Shown one piece after another: positions 53,595-63,737 of a stretch of DNA of 64,000 bases. Location of the stretch: NCBI RefSeq assembly GCF_900465055.1, contig NZ_LS483250.1, positions 2,046,001 to 2,110,000 on the forward strand, read 5' to 3'. Position 1 is the stretch's first letter, and every line of letters starts with the position of its first letter. The DNA is from Moritella yayanosii. Lineage in GTDB: Bacteria > Pseudomonadota > Gammaproteobacteria > Enterobacterales > Moritellaceae. The translations under genes were made by a program, and so were the position numbers. Under the pieces are notes generated by a model. That model was given only the letters and a program-made list of their open reading frames with translations. It was not told where the DNA came from and ran no database searches.

Positions 53595-55952
53595 ATGAAC
53601 ATTAAATTAAAAAAATTAATTATTAAAAACTTCAAAGTATTCCCCTTTGTTGAGTTAGAAATTACAACTAATAATTTGGCTCTACTTGATGGCCCTAACG
53701 GCTTTGGAAAAACAACATTTTATGATGCCTTAGAGCTCCTGTTTTTGGGGAAAGTAACAAGGTATATTGATTTAGACTCAAATGTATCTAATCAAAGGAA
53801 ACATATTGGGTGTTTTCCACTTCTTTATGATGGTACTAAGTCCGGTGACTCATTATCCATTGAGGCCGAAATTGAGTTAGGCCATGGTGTGAAATATATA
53901 AAACGATGCGCAACAAAAGAAACTCTGGAAAGTACAAAGCGTATAGCGGATGCTAAGTTCCACTTTTATGTCAAAGAATTAGAAAGTGATAAGTGGGAAA
54001 AAATTTCAGATGACGAGACTTATTTATCTAAACTACTTGGAAGTAACTACAAAAAAAATTATGGTTTATTCCACTATATAGAACAAGAAGAAAACACCTT
54101 AATGCTTAAAAGCAAAGGTGAGTCAAAGCAACAAAAAATTGATCACCTATTTGATGTTGAAGATTACCGAAAAAAGATAGAAAAATTAACAAAGATCAGA
54201 ACTAGTATCGCAAAACTAAAAACGCCTGTTAAGAAAAGCACATTGGATACTTTGTTCGCTGAGATTGACGCTTTAAAAAAAGAATCGCTACCAGACAGCT
54301 CAAATTTGATACCCCATACCCGCTTAATTGAGACCAAAAATTTCCCTTGGGATCGCGAAACCGTTGACTTTAGCACTGGTACATATGCTCAATGGACTAG
54401 TGAAACCGGAATATTAACGCGCTTAAAATATTTAAAAGAGAATAGCGATAATTTCTTAAACAACCGTTATAACGAGAACATCAAAAAAAGGTTAGCTTTA
54501 CAGCCTAAGGTGCTAATACCTTTATTGCGGTTTGGTAACCGTATTAACAACATTGCTCAATATAAAATTGAAGTGGATTTATGTGAGGATGCGAAGCAAT
54601 ATGTGGAAAATTCAAAAGCTGGATTAGTTAAATTAGTTAACAATAAACAAATCTTTCCACAAGAATCAATTAGGGACAAATTCCCCGAACACCTCAAATT
54701 TGAAGAGTTCGAATCACAGATTGAAGAGTTAATAACTCTACTAAAATCATCTGATCAGTTAAGCCAGCATTTATCTCAACTTAAATCATCTAGAGCGCAA
54801 TATTTAGAAGATCATGATACCTATCAAAAACAGCTTGATTCAAAGGCATCAGAATGCCCTACATGTGGGCATGACTGGTTAAGCCATGAACAACTTCTTG
54901 CTCAATTTAAAATGCAAGCACAAGCATTGGCGTCGATTCTTAAGGCTAGCGACTCAAGTTTACAAATAAAAGTTCAAGATATTGAAACCAAATACCTATC
55001 CCCGATTATAAGTATTTGTATTGATATAATTAACGCTGAAAAGTCTAAAATTGATTATAAGACAAAAATATGCGAGCTTGACGATAAACAAATAAATCAC
55101 CTGAATCGATTAAAAAAGACCTTTGATGAATATCAGATAGATTTATCTAGTTACTATTTACCATCGTTTGATTTATCAATAGATATACCAACCGAATTAT
55201 TAATAGATAAAGTTAAGACTCTGTATAAGCCTGTTATCTACGATAATTTATCCACAGATCTAGATGATGTATTTACTGAGGTCTTTGAAAACAATGAAAA
55301 TAAATTACTTAAATTAACCATTGCTACAATAGATTTAAAAATAAAGTACTTACAACAACAATATGCTGAATCAAAATTACAAGATATAAAAGACAAAGAG
55401 AAAATATACGAACAAGAAAAAAACAAATTCGATAATGCGGTTAAAATTAACACACATCTCGGTAATCTAATTAGTCTATACACTGATAATGTTAACGACT
55501 ATATAGAGAGCATCAGTAAAGGTATTGAAATCTTATTTCATATCTATTCTGGTCGTTTACTTCAGAATTTTCATAATGGTTTAGGTATATTTATTGAATC
55601 CGATGGCAAATCAATCTCCTTCAAAGATACTCCTACTGCTGAACATGATGTAATTTTCACTATGAGCTCAGGGCAATTATCATCATTAGTCATTGCATTC
55701 ACAATGGCATTAAACCACAAATATGCCAAGCACTCACTATTGTTGATTGATGACCCAGTGCAGACAATGGATGAAATTAATGTTGCAGGTTTTATTGACC
55801 TACTAAGGCATGAGTTTAAAGACCGACAGATTTTCATCTCTACTCATGAAGACCACACTTCAAGTTATTTCAGATATAAATTTGGAAAGGCGGATCTAGA
55901 AACACAGAGAATAAACTTCAAGGATATTCAACGTAGCATGAATGTTACATAG
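53595..55952 (+). CDS. ABC-3C ATPase of the Rad50/SMC type
   Basis: The 785-residue protein has a Walker A G-P-N-G-F-G-K-T (33-40), a long coiled coil broken by a zinc hook C-P-T-C near residues 421-424, an ABC signature M-S-S-G-Q-L-S-S near 690 and a Walker B L-L-L-I-D-D-P near 715. It is therefore a Rad50-like DNA-associated ATPase. In ABC-3C systems it pairs with the middle component and a nuclease effector. It begins with a 4-base ATGA overlap with the middle component, so translation is coupled; the upstream insertion probably reduces its expression. Confidence 0.82.
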   Translation: MNIKLKKLIIKNFKVFPFVELEITTNNLALLDGPNGFGKTTFYDALELLFLGKVTRYIDLDSNVSNQRKHIGCFPLLYDGTKSGDSLSIEAEIELGHGVKYIKRCATKETLESTKRIADAKFHFYVKELESDKWEKISDDETYLSKLLGSNYKKNYGLFHYIEQEENTLMLKSKGESKQQKIDHLFDVEDYRKKIEKLTKIRTSIAKLKTPVKKSTLDTLFAEIDALKKESLPDSSNLIPHTRLIETKNFPWDRETVDFSTGTYAQWTSETGILTRLKYLKENSDNFLNNRYNENIKKRLALQPKVLIPLLRFGNRINNIAQYKIEVDLCEDAKQYVENSKAGLVKLVNNKQIFPQESIRDKFPEHLKFEEFESQIEELITLLKSSDQLSQHLSQLKSSRAQYLEDHDTYQKQLDSKASECPTCGHDWLSHEQLLAQFKMQAQALASILKASDSSLQIKVQDIETKYLSPIISICIDIINAEKSKIDYKTKICELDDKQINHLNRLKKTFDEYQIDLSSYYLPSFDLSIDIPTELLIDKVKTLYKPVIYDNLSTDLDDVFTEVFENNENKLLKLTIATIDLKIKYLQQQYAESKLQDIKDKEKIYEQEKNKFDNAVKINTHLGNLISLYTDNVNDYIESISKGIEILFHIYSGRLLQNFHNGLGIFIESDGKSISFKDTPTAEHDVIFTMSSGQLSSLVIAFTMALNHKYAKHSLLLIDDPVQTMDEINVAGFIDLLRHEFKDRQIFISTHEDHTSSYFRYKFGKADLETQRINFKDIQRSMNVT

Positions 55953-56010
55953 GAATACCCAATAATGATGTTCTGAACTCGTTTAATGAGTATATGGCAT
56001 AGAAAAACAA

Positions 56011-56042
56011 AAAGGCGAATCATCTCTGATTCGCCTTTTTTA
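56011..56042 (+). terminator. Terminator of the ABC-3C operon
   Basis: AAAGGCGAATCA (56011-56022) pairs with TGATTCGCCTTT (56027-56038), followed by T residues. A 12-bp perfect stem. Confidence 0.85.
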
Positions 56043-56142
56043 TTATTTAACAGGGAAATTAACCAACTTGTTAAAGTTAACCATCTTAATTAAATCGTTA
56101 ACCAACTTAATTCCATATTCCCACCCCGATTCAGTAAAAAAA

Positions 56143-56166
56143 AAGACAAACCGAAGTTTGTCTTTT
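56143..56166. terminator. Terminator of gcvP (bidirectional)
   Basis: AAGACAAAC (56143-56151) and GTTTGTCTT (56156-56164) with loop CGAA, and A/T runs on both sides, so it can end transcription from both directions. It lies about 45 bases after the gcvP stop. Confidence 0.8.
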
Positions 56167-56210
56167 TTATTATCTGAACCTGAATTTATAAAACTCAGCT
56201 ACAACCAAAA

Positions 56211-59117
56211 TTAGTCGTTATACGCTTCAATTGGAGGACATGAGCAGAATAAGTTACGGTCGCCATACACATCATCAATGCGGTTTACAGTAGGCCAGAA
56301 CTTGTCTTTCTTCACGTAAGGTGCAGGGTAAACTGCCGTTTCACGGTCATAAACACGATCCCAGTTAGCGTCAACAATATCAGCCAATGTATGTGGTGCG
56401 TGATGGAGTGGGCTTTGTTCTGCAGTCCACTCACCCGATTCAACTTTCGCAATCTCAGCACGGATGCTGGTCATTGCTTCGATGAAGCGATCTAATTCCG
56501 CTTTAGACTCTGATTCAGTTGGCTCAATCATCAGCGTACCCGCTACTGGGAAGCTCATTGTTGGCGCGTGGAAACCATAATCCATGAGACGTTTAGCCAC
56601 ATCAGACTCGGTGATACCCGTGATTTCTTTAAGTGGGCGTAAATCAATGATGCACTCGTGAGCAACACGATCATTACGGCCTTTATAAAGCACTGGGAAC
56701 AGTGGGTCTAAGTTTTTTGCTAGGTAGTTAGCATTTAAGATAGCTGTCTGTGTAGAGCGTTTCAGACCTGCTGTACCTAACATGTTGATGTACATCCACG
56801 TGATAGGCAAGATGCTTGCGCTACCGAACGGTGCAGCAGATACCGCACCGTTGTGACGGCTTTCTTTACCTGTGTCAGCAACAGAGTGACCAGCAACAAA
56901 GGGGGCAAGGTGCGCTTTAACGCCGATAGGACCCATACCTGGACCACCGCCACCGTGTGGGATAGCGAATGTTTTGTGTAAGTTAAGGTGAGAAACATCA
57001 GAACCCATAGAACCCGGAGATGTTAATGCTACCTGTGCATTCATGTTCGCGCCGTCCATGTAAACCTGGCCGCCGTTGTCATGAATGATCTGACAGATTT
57101 CTTTAATCGATTCTTCGTATACACCGTGAGTCGATGGGTACGTGATCATGATGCAAGAAAGGTTGTCTTTTAGCTCTTCCGCTTTTTCACGTAAGTCTGC
57201 AACATCAACGTTACCGTTTTCATCACACTTAGTGACCACCACTTTCAGACCCGCCATTTGCGCTGATGCAGGGTTAGTACCGTGCGCAGAGCTAGGGATC
57301 AGACAGATGTTACGGTGCGATTCACCTTTCGATTCATGGTATTTGTGAATGGCTAATAGACCCGCGTATTCACCTTGCGCACCCGAGTTAGGTTGCATAC
57401 AAATTGAATCATAACCGGTGATGCTAATTAACCAGTCTTCTAACAGGTCAATCATCACTTTATAACCAACCGCTTGATCTGCTGGGCAGAACGGGTGCAT
57501 GTTGCTAAATTCAGGCCAGGTTACTGGGATCATCTCGGCAACTGCATTCAGTTTCATGGTACAAGAGCCTAATGAAATCATTGAATGGTTAAGGGCTAAA
57601 TCTTTATTTTCCAATGATTTAATATAACGCATCATTTCTGTTTCAGAATGGTGCGTATTAAATACTGGATGAGTTAGGAATGCCGACTCACGCTCAAGTT
57701 CAGCGGGGATAGACGTGCTACCGATTGCTGCTAATTCAGCTTCGAGTGCGTCAATCGTAATACCGTGGTTATCGCCCAGTAATACGTCAAATAACGTCGC
57801 TAAATCAGCTTGAGTCATGGTTTCATCGATGCTGATACCCACTTGATGTTCAGCGTCAAGACGGAAGTTAATGCCCGCTGCTAATGCGCGCGTAACAACT
57901 TTCTCTTTGTTATCCAGCAACTCGTTGTCGAGTTTAACGGTGATGGTATCGAACCAAGTATTGTTGACGAGGCTTAGACCGCCTTTAACAACACCCGCGG
58001 CTAATAAATCAGTAAAACGGTGTACACGCTTAGCAATATCTTTTAGGCCTTCTGGACCGTGATAGGCGGCGTAGAAACCAGCCATGTTCGCCAGTAATAC
58101 CTGTGCAGTACAAATGTTTGAGTTAGCTTTTTCACGGCGGATGTGTTGCTCGCGCGTTTGCATTGCCATACGTAATGCTGGTTTACCATGGGTGTCTTTA
58201 GAAACACCAATGATACGGCCCGGCATAGAACGCTTATGTTTGTCACACGTAGCGAAGAATGCCGCATGTGGACCGCCATAACCCATTGGTACACCAAAGC
58301 GTTGTGAACTACCGAACGCGATATCAGCGCCCAGTTCCGCCGGTGATTTAACTAAGGTAAGTGCTAATAGATCAGCGCCGACTGCAACCACACCTTTTTT
58401 CGCTTGGATTGCCGCGATGATGCCGCTAATGTCTGTTAGTTCGCCGTTAGTGCCAGGATACTGTAGTACCGCACCAAACAAGTTATGCTCAGGCGCTGTT
58501 TCTGCAGGGCCTTGAATAATAGTGAAACCGAAGTGCTCCGCACGTTCGATCATCACGTCAGCTACTTGTGGGTGTACGCTGTCGGCGATAAAGAAATTAT
58601 CACATTTTTTATTTTTAGAAACACGCTTACACATTGCCATTGCTTCAGCAGCTGCTGTTGCTTCGTCAAGTAATGATGCGCTTGCTAAGTCCATGCCGGT
58701 TAGATCACACGTCATGGTTTGGAAGTTTAGTAATGCTTCTAAACGTCCTTGAGCAATTTCTGGTTGGTAAGGCGTATATGCCGTGTACCAGCCTGGATTT
58801 TCGAATACGTTACGTAAGATAACATTCGGCACGTTGGTACCATAATAGCCCATACCAATGTAGCTTTTATTTACTGTGTTCTTTGCTGCGATGGCTTTTA
58901 ATTCTTGCAGTGCGGCAACTTCAGATAACTGATGGCCAGCAACAATATCTTCTGCCAATAGGATTGAGCTGGGTACTGTTTGTTGAATAAGGTCTTCTAA
59001 AGAGTCAGCGCCAACTTTCGTTAACATCGCTTTAGTTTCTGCTTCGCAAGGACCAATGTGGCGACGGGCGAAATTATCAATCTGCTCTAACTGGGCAAGT
59101 GGGGTATGGGTTTTCAT
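56211..59117 (-). CDS. gcvP: Glycine dehydrogenase (decarboxylating), P-protein
   Basis: The 968-residue protein is the fused single-chain P-protein (alpha2 type). The PLP lysine lies in [14 protein letters not shown], and the N-terminal half-domain R-R-H-I-G-P starts as in E. coli. It decarboxylates glycine and passes the aminomethyl group to GcvH lipoyl. The gene follows gcvH with 90 bases between, which contain a terminator-like hairpin (59168-59197). Confidence 0.98.
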   Translation of the reverse strand: MKTHTPLAQLEQIDNFARRHIGPCEAETKAMLTKVGADSLEDLIQQTVPSSILLAEDIVAGHQLSEVAALQELKAIAAKNTVNKSYIGMGYYGTNVPNVILRNVFENPGWYTAYTPYQPEIAQGRLEALLNFQTMTCDLTGMDLASASLLDEATAAAEAMAMCKRVSKNKKCDNFFIADSVHPQVADVMIERAEHFGFTIIQGPAETAPEHNLFGAVLQYPGTNGELTDISGIIAAIQAKKGVVAVGADLLALTLVKSPAELGADIAFGSSQRFGVPMGYGGPHAAFFATCDKHKRSMPGRIIGVSKDTHGKPALRMAMQTREQHIRREKANSNICTAQVLLANMAGFYAAYHGPEGLKDIAKRVHRFTDLLAAGVVKGGLSLVNNTWFDTITVKLDNELLDNKEKVVTRALAAGINFRLDAEHQVGISIDETMTQADLATLFDVLLGDNHGITIDALEAELAAIGSTSIPAELERESAFLTHPVFNTHHSETEMMRYIKSLENKDLALNHSMISLGSCTMKLNAVAEMIPVTWPEFSNMHPFCPADQAVGYKVMIDLLEDWLISITGYDSICMQPNSGAQGEYAGLLAIHKYHESKGESHRNICLIPSSAHGTNPASAQMAGLKVVVTKCDENGNVDVADLREKAEELKDNLSCIMITYPSTHGVYEESIKEICQIIHDNGGQVYMDGANMNAQVALTSPGSMGSDVSHLNLHKTFAIPHGGGGPGMGPIGVKAHLAPFVAGHSVADTGKESRHNGAVSAAPFGSASILPITWMYINMLGTAGLKRSTQTAILNANYLAKNLDPLFPVLYKGRNDRVAHECIIDLRPLKEITGITESDVAKRLMDYGFHAPTMSFPVAGTLMIEPTESESKAELDRFIEAMTSIRAEIAKVESGEWTAEQSPLHHAPHTLADIVDANWDRVYDRETAVYPAPYVKKDKFWPTVNRIDDVYGDRNLFCSCPPIEAYND

Positions 59118-59167
59118 GCAATTCCCTGTATTTTATACTATTAACTATTACGAAAATAAATAAGTAC

Positions 59168-59197
59168 TAAAAAAAACCCCGAGGCTAGCTCAGGGTT
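59168..59197 (-). terminator. Terminator-like hairpin between gcvH and gcvP
   Basis: On the minus strand AACCCTGAG and CTCGGGGTT (59175-59183 with 59189-59197) pair over nine base pairs with one G-U pair, then a T8 tract follows (59168-59176). It lies just after the gcvH stop and could lower expression of gcvP relative to gcvT and gcvH. Confidence 0.65.
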
Positions 59198-59207
59198 TCA
59201 ACAACAA

Positions 59208-59594
59208 TTAGTCTTCGATTGACTCAGCATAGCCAGCCGCGTCAAGTAGCGCTGCGAGTTCGCTTTCGTCAGACGCTTTCACGCGGAACAACCAGCCTTC
59301 GCCGAATGCATCCGAGTTTACTAACTCTGGCGAGTCTTCTAATTCTTCATTGATTGCGACAATTTCACCACTGATTGGGGCGTAGATGTCTGATGCCGCT
59401 TTAACAGATTCGCCTACTGCGCAATCTTCGCCAGCAGTGATTTCATCACCTACGTCTGGTAAATCAATGAATACCATGTCACCTAAAAGGCCTTGCGCAT
59501 GGTCAGAAATACCGACAGTGTAAGTACCGTCACCTTCGTTACGAACCCATTCGTGCGAAGATGCATATTTTAATTCAGCTGGGATATTACTCAT
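59208..59594 (-). CDS. gcvH: Glycine cleavage H-protein
   Basis: The 128-residue protein has the lipoyl-acceptor lysine in G-E-S-V-K-A-A-S-D (about residue 65) and normal length. It carries the aminomethyl intermediate between GcvP, GcvT and the lipoamide dehydrogenase. It lies 55 bases after gcvT in the same transcript. Confidence 0.97.
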   Translation of the reverse strand: MSNIPAELKYASSHEWVRNEGDGTYTVGISDHAQGLLGDMVFIDLPDVGDEITAGEDCAVGESVKAASDIYAPISGEIVAINEELEDSPELVNSDAFGEGWLFRVKASDESELAALLDAAGYAESIED

Positions 59595-59649
59595 TGTTGA
59601 AACTTCCTTTTGTCTTTTACTTAAATGATTATGTTGTTATTTGGTCGCA

Positions 59650-60744
59650 CTAAACTAGTTTTTTACCATTACGAACGAACGCTGGTTTAGTTACGGCAAC
59701 AGTCACAAGCTTTTTACGTATTTCAACTTCAGCCGTGTCACCGATTGATGCTGGTACGCGTGCAAATGCAACACTAAAACCCAGTGTTGGTGAGAAGCTA
59801 CCACTGGTGATGACGCCTTCACATGCTTCGCCTGCTGCGTTAGTGAATACGACTTTTTGACCAGTACGTAATACACCTTTCGCTTCAAGTACTAAACCAA
59901 CAAGTTTGTCAGTGCCTGCTGCTTTTTGAGCAGTTAGCGCTGCGCGACCGATAAAGTCACGTTCTTGTGGTTCCCAAGCAATTGTCCAGCCCATGTTAGC
60001 GGCTAGCGGCGATACAGTTTCATCCATATCTAAACCATAAAGGTTCATGCCGGCTTCTAGACGTAGTGTGTCACGTGCGCCTAGACCTGCTGGTTGTACA
60101 CCTGCGTCCACAAGTTTCTGCCATAAATCGCAAGCTTGGTCTTGTGGAACCACTATTTCATAACCTGCTTCACCGGTATAACCCGTTGTCGCAATAAACA
60201 AACTACCCGATTGTACACCAAAGAATGGCTTCATACCTTCAACCGCGGCGTTTTGCTCAGCGGTGAATACAGTAGCGGCTTTTTCTTTGGCTTTCGGGCC
60301 CTGTACTGCAATCATTGACAGTTCAGGTAATTCAGTCACTTCAACAGCGAATTCTGCAGCTTGTTTGTTGATCCATGCTAAATCTTTAACACGAGTCGCT
60401 GAGTTAACCACTAGGCGGTAATATTCATCATTGAAGAAGTAAACGATAAGGTCATCAATAACCCCACCATCTTGTTGTAACATTCCGGTATATAGCGCTT
60501 TACCAGAAACAGTTAATTTTGCCACATCATTGGCAAGTAAATAACGTAAGAACGGCTTAGCGTCAGCGCCTTTGATATCAACGATAGTCATGTGTGACAC
60601 ATCGAACATACCCGCATCTTCGCGGACAGCATTATGTTCAGCAATCTGGGAACCGTAATTGATTGGCATATCCCAACCATGAAAGTCCACCATTTTCGCC
60701 CCTGCTTCTACGTGCTTCGGGAACAGTACTGTTTGTTGAGCCAT
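59650..60744 (-). CDS. gcvT: Aminomethyltransferase, T-protein
   Basis: The 364-residue protein has the GcvT folate-binding domain ([13 protein letters not shown] near residue 20; F-D-V-S-H-M near 47). It transfers the methylene group from GcvH to tetrahydrofolate, releasing ammonia. It is the first gene of gcvT-gcvH-gcvP. No glycine riboswitch consensus is visible in the 450-base upstream region; the hairpin at 60821-60850 is the only structure seen. Confidence 0.97.
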   Translation of the reverse strand: MAQQTVLFPKHVEAGAKMVDFHGWDMPINYGSQIAEHNAVREDAGMFDVSHMTIVDIKGADAKPFLRYLLANDVAKLTVSGKALYTGMLQQDGGVIDDLIVYFFNDEYYRLVVNSATRVKDLAWINKQAAEFAVEVTELPELSMIAVQGPKAKEKAATVFTAEQNAAVEGMKPFFGVQSGSLFIATTGYTGEAGYEIVVPQDQACDLWQKLVDAGVQPAGLGARDTLRLEAGMNLYGLDMDETVSPLAANMGWTIAWEPQERDFIGRAALTAQKAAGTDKLVGLVLEAKGVLRTGQKVVFTNAAGEACEGVITSGSFSPTLGFSVAFARVPASIGDTAEVEIRKKLVTVAVTKPAFVRNGKKLV

Positions 60745-60820
60745 TCTATAATTCCTTTAATTGACAGTTATTAATCAAGACTTTGGGATCAAGTAAAATT
60801 GCTTTTTGCTTTTGTATAAA

Positions 60821-60850
60821 ATAGTCATGTAAAGCCTATTACATGACTAT
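60821..60850. terminator. Perfect 12-bp inverted repeat between ubiI and gcvT
   Basis: ATAGTCATGTAA (60821-60832), six bases, TTACATGACTAT (60839-60850). On the minus strand it is followed by TTTTATAC, so it may end the ubi transcript before gcvT; a regulator site is the alternative. The rest of 60745-61194 holds no supported gene. Confidence 0.55.
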
Positions 60851-61194
60851 AATTCGATTATACCCTTAGATAGCATTCGTTAAAAATCATTTAAAGAATA
60901 GAAAATCTAATGGTTAAGAAAATAATAATGCGGATGAGGTTAACACTTAAACCGTGGAAAGAGTTATTTGAGGGGGGTAATGACGTAGTAGATCACAAAA
61001 ATACTGGATTAGGCAGTTGGTTTTACCAAGTAGGAACTATGTTAACAATGATTACGCTGCTGCAATGTTTAAAAGTAACCCTAATAACATTAGAACAACT
61101 AATATAAATAGGGTGTTTACATTAGTTATTCTCATTAATAGTGTCTCCAAACAGCTGGACTAATTACACTATTAAACAATTAACAGTGATCAGC

Positions 61195-62412
61195 TTAACG
61201 ACTACTGTTTAGTTTAGCCAGTTCAGGTAACTCACCATCCAAGCCCATGGCACGTTTAATAAAGCTTTGCTTTAGCCCAGGTAATGTATTGGATAAGGTT
61301 AAGCCAATATCCCGGAAAATACGTTTCGCCGGATGACCACCACTAAATAATCGCTTTAACCCTTCCATGCTTGAGATCATCACCGCCGCTTCGGCTTTAC
61401 GCCAGCGCTCAAATTTACGCAGATGGGCATGGGTGCCGATATCTTTGTTGGCGCGATGATTTTCTAATACACACTGCGCCAAACTCGCCGCATCTAACAA
61501 ACCCAGATTTACGCCCTGCCCTGCTAATGGGTGAATGGTATGCGCCGCATCGCCAATCAATGCCACCCGATCGCTAGCAAAGCTACGAGCATAACGCATT
61601 TTAAGTGGGAATGCCTGACGCTGACCTTCAATTTTACACAGTCCTAAACGACCATCAAACGCCACGGTCAGTTGTTTGTTGAACTCAGCGTCGTCCATTG
61701 CTAACAGTTCGGTGGCTCGATCAGGTGGTAATGACCACACGATTGAACACAGATCCGGTTGCCATAACGGTAAAAACGCGAGTGGCCCTTCTGGATTAAA
61801 GATCTGACGCGCACAAGATTGATGTGGTTCAACAGTACGGATATTCGCGACGATAGCATGGTGATTATAATCCCAGGTCGTCAGCGGAATATCCACTTGT
61901 GCACGCGTCCATGAATTAGCACCATCTGCACCAACAATCAGTTTCGCGTACACGGGTTCTTGATCTTCTAAGGTTAACCAAGCAGCATCACCGCTGCGGG
62001 TTAATTTACGAATACGGGTACCGGTTAATAAGGTAATGTTACTGGCTGTTTCGATTTGTTCTAACAGCGCTAATTGGATCACTTTGTTTTCAACTAAATG
62101 ACCTAAGGTATCTGTCATTAGTCCGTCGCCGTCAAATTCGATATGCCCAAAGCCATTACGATCCCAAACTTGCATGGCGTTGTACGCTTGATAACGGCGG
62201 CTTTCGATACCGGTCCAGGCATCTAAATTTTGTAATATGTTTTGGCTGGCACGACTCAGTGCACTGATGCGTAATTCAGGTGCATCACCTAATTCGCGAT
62301 CAAATTCATTACCTTCGATAACCACGATCTTAAGGGTGGTTTCCTTCAATGCTGCAGCAAAAGCAAGACCAACCATGCCACCACCAACAACCGCAATATC
62401 ATAAGATTGCAT
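61195..62412 (-). CDS. ubiI: 2-octaprenylphenol hydroxylase UbiI (VisC)
   Basis: The 405-residue FAD monooxygenase has the dinucleotide-binding start V-V-G-G-G-M-V-G and the FAD-binding G-D-A-A-H-T-I-H-P-L-A-G-Q-G motif near residue 295, as in UbiH/UbiF/VisC proteins. It hydroxylates the ring at C5 in ubiquinone biosynthesis. It starts 22 bases after ubiH with AGGATG as ribosome binding site; 62457 would be an unsupported extension. Confidence 0.92.
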   Translation of the reverse strand: MQSYDIAVVGGGMVGLAFAAALKETTLKIVVIEGNEFDRELGDAPELRISALSRASQNILQNLDAWTGIESRRYQAYNAMQVWDRNGFGHIEFDGDGLMTDTLGHLVENKVIQLALLEQIETASNITLLTGTRIRKLTRSGDAAWLTLEDQEPVYAKLIVGADGANSWTRAQVDIPLTTWDYNHHAIVANIRTVEPHQSCARQIFNPEGPLAFLPLWQPDLCSIVWSLPPDRATELLAMDDAEFNKQLTVAFDGRLGLCKIEGQRQAFPLKMRYARSFASDRVALIGDAAHTIHPLAGQGVNLGLLDAASLAQCVLENHRANKDIGTHAHLRKFERWRKAEAAVMISSMEGLKRLFSGGHPAKRIFRDIGLTLSNTLPGLKQSFIKRAMGLDGELPELAKLNSSR

Positions 62413-62434
62413 ATAACATCCTAATTTTGATCTC

Positions 62435-63640
62435 TTAAAATAACTTGAACGCGCCAAGTGCTTGACGTGCTAATGCGCGTTTACATTCTGGTTTATGACC
62501 CATGATATGTAGGGCTAAATTACGCCCTGCCACCAGCGGTGCATAATTATTAGCAAACAAGGTCGCTAACGAGGTCGTCATCCAAATAGTGGTTTGGTGA
62601 TCGCCTTTACGCTTGTGCCAGTAGCCTTTGGTAACGGCTTGATTGCCGACATCCTGGTCGTTTAAAAAGGCTTGTTCAATTTGATGATGTAATACGGCCA
62701 CGTCACGTAAACCCAGGTTATAACCTTGACCCGCAATCGGGTGTAATGCATGCGCCGCGTTCCCAACGACGATACTACGATGTTGGGTTGGCTCTAGCGC
62801 TTCGGTTAATAGCAGCGGATATGAAAAACGTTGACCGGTTTTGGTGAACTTACCTAAACGATAGCCAAAACGCTGTTGTAAACGCGATAAAAACGCCTCA
62901 TCACTCAATGCCATAATCGCATCCACTTCATCAGAACGCACTGACCATACTAACGAACTGCGTTGATCTGACATCGGTAACAGTGCCAACGGACCGCTGT
63001 CAGTAAAACGCTCAAAGGCTTTGCCTTCGTGTAGTTTACTGGTGGTGACATTGGCAATAATCGCGGTTTGTTCAAAATCAGTCACTTCAATTGGCACATT
63101 GGTTAACTGGCGTACCATTGAATTGTTACCATCGGCACCGACCAATAACTTACAGCGTATTTGCTGACCATCATCGAGGGTTAGGTCGATATAATTCACT
63201 TGACGATCGAGGCTGACTAACTGATTTGGGCAATACCAGTTGATATTGTTAATCTCAGCGAGACCTTGTTGGAATATATGCCCAGCGGTTTGCAGTTCGA
63301 TCACTTGGCCTAATGCGGGCAAGTTGTATTCGCTGTGATCAAGACGGGTAATACCCCAGTGACCACGATCAGAAACATGAATGTGTTTGATCGCTGTCGC
63401 TGTGGGTGCGATCTTATGCCACAGCTTAAACTGAGTTAAGATCTTCTGTGAACCATAAGATAATGCAATCACACGCGCGTCAAACCCAGGGTGGTTACTG
63501 GTCGTAGGCGGATTGGCATCAATTAACGCTATCGATAATTGACGGCCATCTTGGTGTTGTATTTGGCTTAGCGCGTGTGCAAGTGTCGCACCGACCATGC
63601 CGGCACCCACAATTGCAATATCATATTCAACCACTGACAT
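62435..63640 (-). CDS. ubiH: 2-octaprenyl-6-methoxyphenol hydroxylase UbiH
   Basis: The 401-residue FAD monooxygenase has I-V-G-A-G-M-V-G near the start and a G-N-A-A-H-A-L-H-P-I-A-G-Q-G motif near 290, and begins D-A-R-V-I-A-L-S near 55, as UbiH. It hydroxylates C1 of the ubiquinone precursor. ubiH-ubiI, followed by gcvTHP, is the E. coli gene order; the pepP gene that precedes ubiH there is replaced here by a Sel1-repeat gene. Confidence 0.92.
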   Translation of the reverse strand: MSVVEYDIAIVGAGMVGATLAHALSQIQHQDGRQLSIALIDANPPTTSNHPGFDARVIALSYGSQKILTQFKLWHKIAPTATAIKHIHVSDRGHWGITRLDHSEYNLPALGQVIELQTAGHIFQQGLAEINNINWYCPNQLVSLDRQVNYIDLTLDDGQQIRCKLLVGADGNNSMVRQLTNVPIEVTDFEQTAIIANVTTSKLHEGKAFERFTDSGPLALLPMSDQRSSLVWSVRSDEVDAIMALSDEAFLSRLQQRFGYRLGKFTKTGQRFSYPLLLTEALEPTQHRSIVVGNAAHALHPIAGQGYNLGLRDVAVLHHQIEQAFLNDQDVGNQAVTKGYWHKRKGDHQTTIWMTTSLATLFANNYAPLVAGRNLALHIMGHKPECKRALARQALGAFKLF

Positions 63641-63737
63641 TTCGATCCTAACAAGTTATTGGAATTAAAAAACGATGACACTATAACAAAATCGCACAAC
63701 GACAAACAATACAGACCGCGTCTTAAACTAGATGCGG

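Larger units (their letters stand above)
51086..53598 (+). pseudogene. ABC-3C middle component, interrupted by an IS1634-family element
   Basis: The 5' part (51086-51573) and 3' part (53400-53598) are separated by the insertion sequence plus one copy of its target duplication (53394-53399). With those removed the two parts join in one frame of 229 codons (M-K-L-T-F then I-H-I-A-K-G-S-N-E). Residues resemble the small helical middle-component proteins of ABC-3C systems. The first 162 codons, if expressed, run about ten codons into the element and stop. The 3' end overlaps the ATPase start (ATGA). Confidence 0.75.

Noticed and set aside
60745-60900. Glycine riboswitch before gcvT
   Set aside because: I looked for the paired-aptamer consensus and did not see it; only a 12-bp inverted repeat is present.
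60910-61107. Plus-strand frame of 65 codons between gcvT and ubiI
   Set aside because: No ribosome binding site, no domain and no neighbour on that strand.
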